Assembly: GCA_017543805.1 (NCBI GenBank)
Contig: JAFYFK010000050.1
Location: 1-7,494 of the forward strand
DNA: 7,494 nucleotides
Direction of reading: 5' to 3'
Source of the DNA: Bacillota bacterium
GTDB lineage: Bacteria > Bacillota > Clostridia > Peptostreptococcales > Anaerovoracaceae
The notes below the pieces were generated by a model, which was not told the DNA's origin, did no database searches, and worked only from the letters and a program-made list of their open reading frames with translations. Both the position numbers and the translations under genes were made by a program. Positions 6,252-7,494 of this stretch are shown piece after piece. Within the stretch, counting starts at the first letter, position 1. Every line of letters begins with the position of its first letter.

Positions 6252-7494
6252 AAAACGCGAAAAAGGCCTCCCCTTCTTCGGCATACCCAAGATGATACCC
6301 TTTGTGTGGCCGCTCAGAAAGCAGCTGCTGCTCGTGATGCTCTTCCAGCTCGGCCAGAGTCTTGCCGACGTCGCGAGGCCGGTGCTTCAGCGCTACGCGC
6401 TCAACCATTTCGTCGGCGAGGGGACGCTCAGCGGCATGATACCGTTCATTATCGGCTACATACTGCTGATCACCTTCGGCGCCCTGGTGTTCTACGGCAT
6501 GATAAAGCTGGGGCTTAAAACCGAGCTGCTGATAGACCGCAGGCTGAGGGACACTGCCTTTGAACACCTGCAGAAGCTTTCTTTCGATTACTACAACCAG
6601 AACAGCGTGGGCTACATCCACGCCCGCGTCATGAGCGATACAGGACGCATAGGCGAGCTCTTCAGCTGGCATATGACTGACTCCCTGTACTTCCTGGCTT
6701 ACATCGTATTCGCGCTCGTCGTAATGTTCAGCATAAACTCCGGCCTGGCGGCGCTGATATGCGTCCTGGTGCCGGTGGTCGCGCTGTTCTTCTCGCTGTT
6801 CCAGGGCAAGCTGTTCGATCTTCACCACCAGGTGCGCGAGATCAATTCCCGCATAACCGGAAACTTCAACGAAGGCATAACAGGCGCAAAGACAATAAAA
6901 TCGCTGGCCGTCGAGGAACGCATCGACGACGATTTCCGCAAGGAGACTCTCAATATGAAGCAGCGCTCCGTTGAATCCGCAAGGGTCAGGGGGCTGTTTG
7001 CCATGGTCACGAACCTCGCTTCATCCTGCGCGCTTGCCATAGTGCTCTGGAAGGGCGGAGTCATCGCGGCTGAAGAGGTCGGAACGTTTTCAATGTTCAT
7101 GAGCTACGCGCAGGGCCTCATAGAGCCGGTGCGCTGGCTGGTGGAAACGCTTGCGCTCCTCGTCCAGGGCGAGGTCAACATCCAGCGCTACACCACGCTG
7201 GTCGAGTACACCCCGAGCGTTACCGACACCCCGGAGGTCATCGAAAAATACGGCGACTGCTTCAATCCGAAAAAGGAGAACTGGGAGGACATCCGCGGCG
7301 ACATCGAATTCCGCGACGTCAGCTTCAAATATCCCGACGGTGACGAATATATACTCGAGCACTTTAATCTTAAGATACCCTTCGGGACCAGCGTCGCCAT
7401 TGTCGGCGAGACCGGAGCCGGAAAATCCACGCTGGCCAATCTGATCTGCCGCTTCTACGAGCCGACCGCCGGACAGGTCCTTATCGACGGCCGG
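6241..7494 (+). CDS. ABC exporter half-transporter, second subunit of the heterodimer, C-terminus off window
   Basis: Partner of the preceding ABC protein. The visible 418 codons have no stop; a full chain would be about 600 residues. The basic N-terminus (MKSKKREKG) leads into a six-helix membrane domain (about 20-305), with the usual cytoplasmic-loop motifs GYIHARVMSDTGRIGEL (104-120) and GAKTIKSLAVEE (216-227). The ATPase domain begins after an extended linker containing KKENWEDIRGDIEF (344-357). A-loop Tyr364 and Walker A GETGAGKST (389-397) are intact. The Q-loop, signature, Walker B and His-loop lie beyond the window edge, so whether this chain holds the catalytic Glu cannot be seen here; it is expected from the degenerate first subunit. 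The ATG at 6241 has a strong AAGGAGG and overlaps the upstream gene by 11 bp. The genes probably form one operon with the PAP2 phosphatase. Substrate unknown. Confidence 0.92.
   Translation, partial: MKSKKREKGLPFFGIPKMIPFVWPLRKQLLLVMLFQLGQSLADVARPVLQRYALNHFVGEGTLSGMIPFIIGYILLITFGALVFYGMIKLGLKTELLIDRRLRDTAFEHLQKLSFDYYNQNSVGYIHARVMSDTGRIGELFSWHMTDSLYFLAYIVFALVVMFSINSGLAALICVLVPVVALFFSLFQGKLFDLHHQVREINSRITGNFNEGITGAKTIKSLAVEERIDDDFRKETLNMKQRSVESARVRGLFAMVTNLASSCALAIVLWKGGVIAAEEVGTFSMFMSYAQGLIEPVRWLVETLALLVQGEVNIQRYTTLVEYTPSVTDTPEVIEKYGDCFNPKKENWEDIRGDIEFRDVSFKYPDGDEYILEHFNLKIPFGTSVAIVGETGAGKSTLANLICRFYEPTAGQVLIDGR

Noticed and set aside
3843..6290. Very long open frame (815 codons) on the minus strand, antisense to the phosphatase and first ABC gene
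   Set aside because: The opposite strand encodes two proteins with complete family motifs. The antisense product is rich in His, Asp, Arg and Val without any recognisable domain, as expected when GC-rich codons are read in reverse, and no convincing ribosome binding site was noted.
6085..6828. 247-codon minus-strand open frame across the junction of the two ABC genes
   Set aside because: Both ABC proteins read cleanly through the region with conserved motifs; the antisense product is low-complexity (Glu, Gln, His, Arg rich) and unlike a folded protein family.

Overview
The window looks like GC-rich DNA from an anaerobic bacterium, most likely a member of the Clostridia/Bacillota. The evidence is the purine-rich AGGAGG-type ribosome binding sites, an Etf-coupled acyl-CoA dehydrogenase and FAD-linked 2-hydroxyacid oxidase of fermentative type, and a two-gene ABC exporter typical of that group. 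The lineage is an inference; there is no RNA gene or other taxonomic marker. Ile codon ATA is common despite the high GC.

The left half (1-3353) is read on the minus strand, in transcription order: an LctD/GlcD-family FAD-linked oxidase (3353-1932), an acyl-CoA dehydrogenase (1919-750), a 176-bp spacer, and the N-terminal 191 residues of electron transfer flavoprotein beta (573-1, continuing off the window). The first two genes are tightly coupled: the stop codon of the first lies inside the ribosome binding site of the second. The spacer before etfB holds a roughly 104-bp imperfect palindrome with a 16-pair basal stem. The simplest reading is that two flavoenzymes, a lactate/2-hydroxyacid dehydrogenase and an enoyl-CoA reductase, exchange electrons with one Etf. 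That would suit lactate, 2-hydroxyacid or amino-acid fermentation to a saturated short-chain acid.

A 123-bp divergent spacer (3354-3476) separates the halves and carries a candidate extended -10 promoter for each direction.

The right half (3477-7494) is read on the plus strand: a membrane PAP2-family phosphatase (3477-4400), then two ABC half-exporters (4413-6251 and 6241 to the window end), forming a tight operon. The first half-exporter starts at a TTG with no visible Shine-Dalgarno, 12 nt after and in frame with the phosphatase stop. It has Asp instead of the catalytic Glu after Walker B, as in degenerate-site subunits of heterodimeric exporters. The second overlaps it by 11 bp and is cut just after Walker A. 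The substrate cannot be told from sequence. No tRNA, rRNA, CRISPR array, transposase or phage gene was seen.
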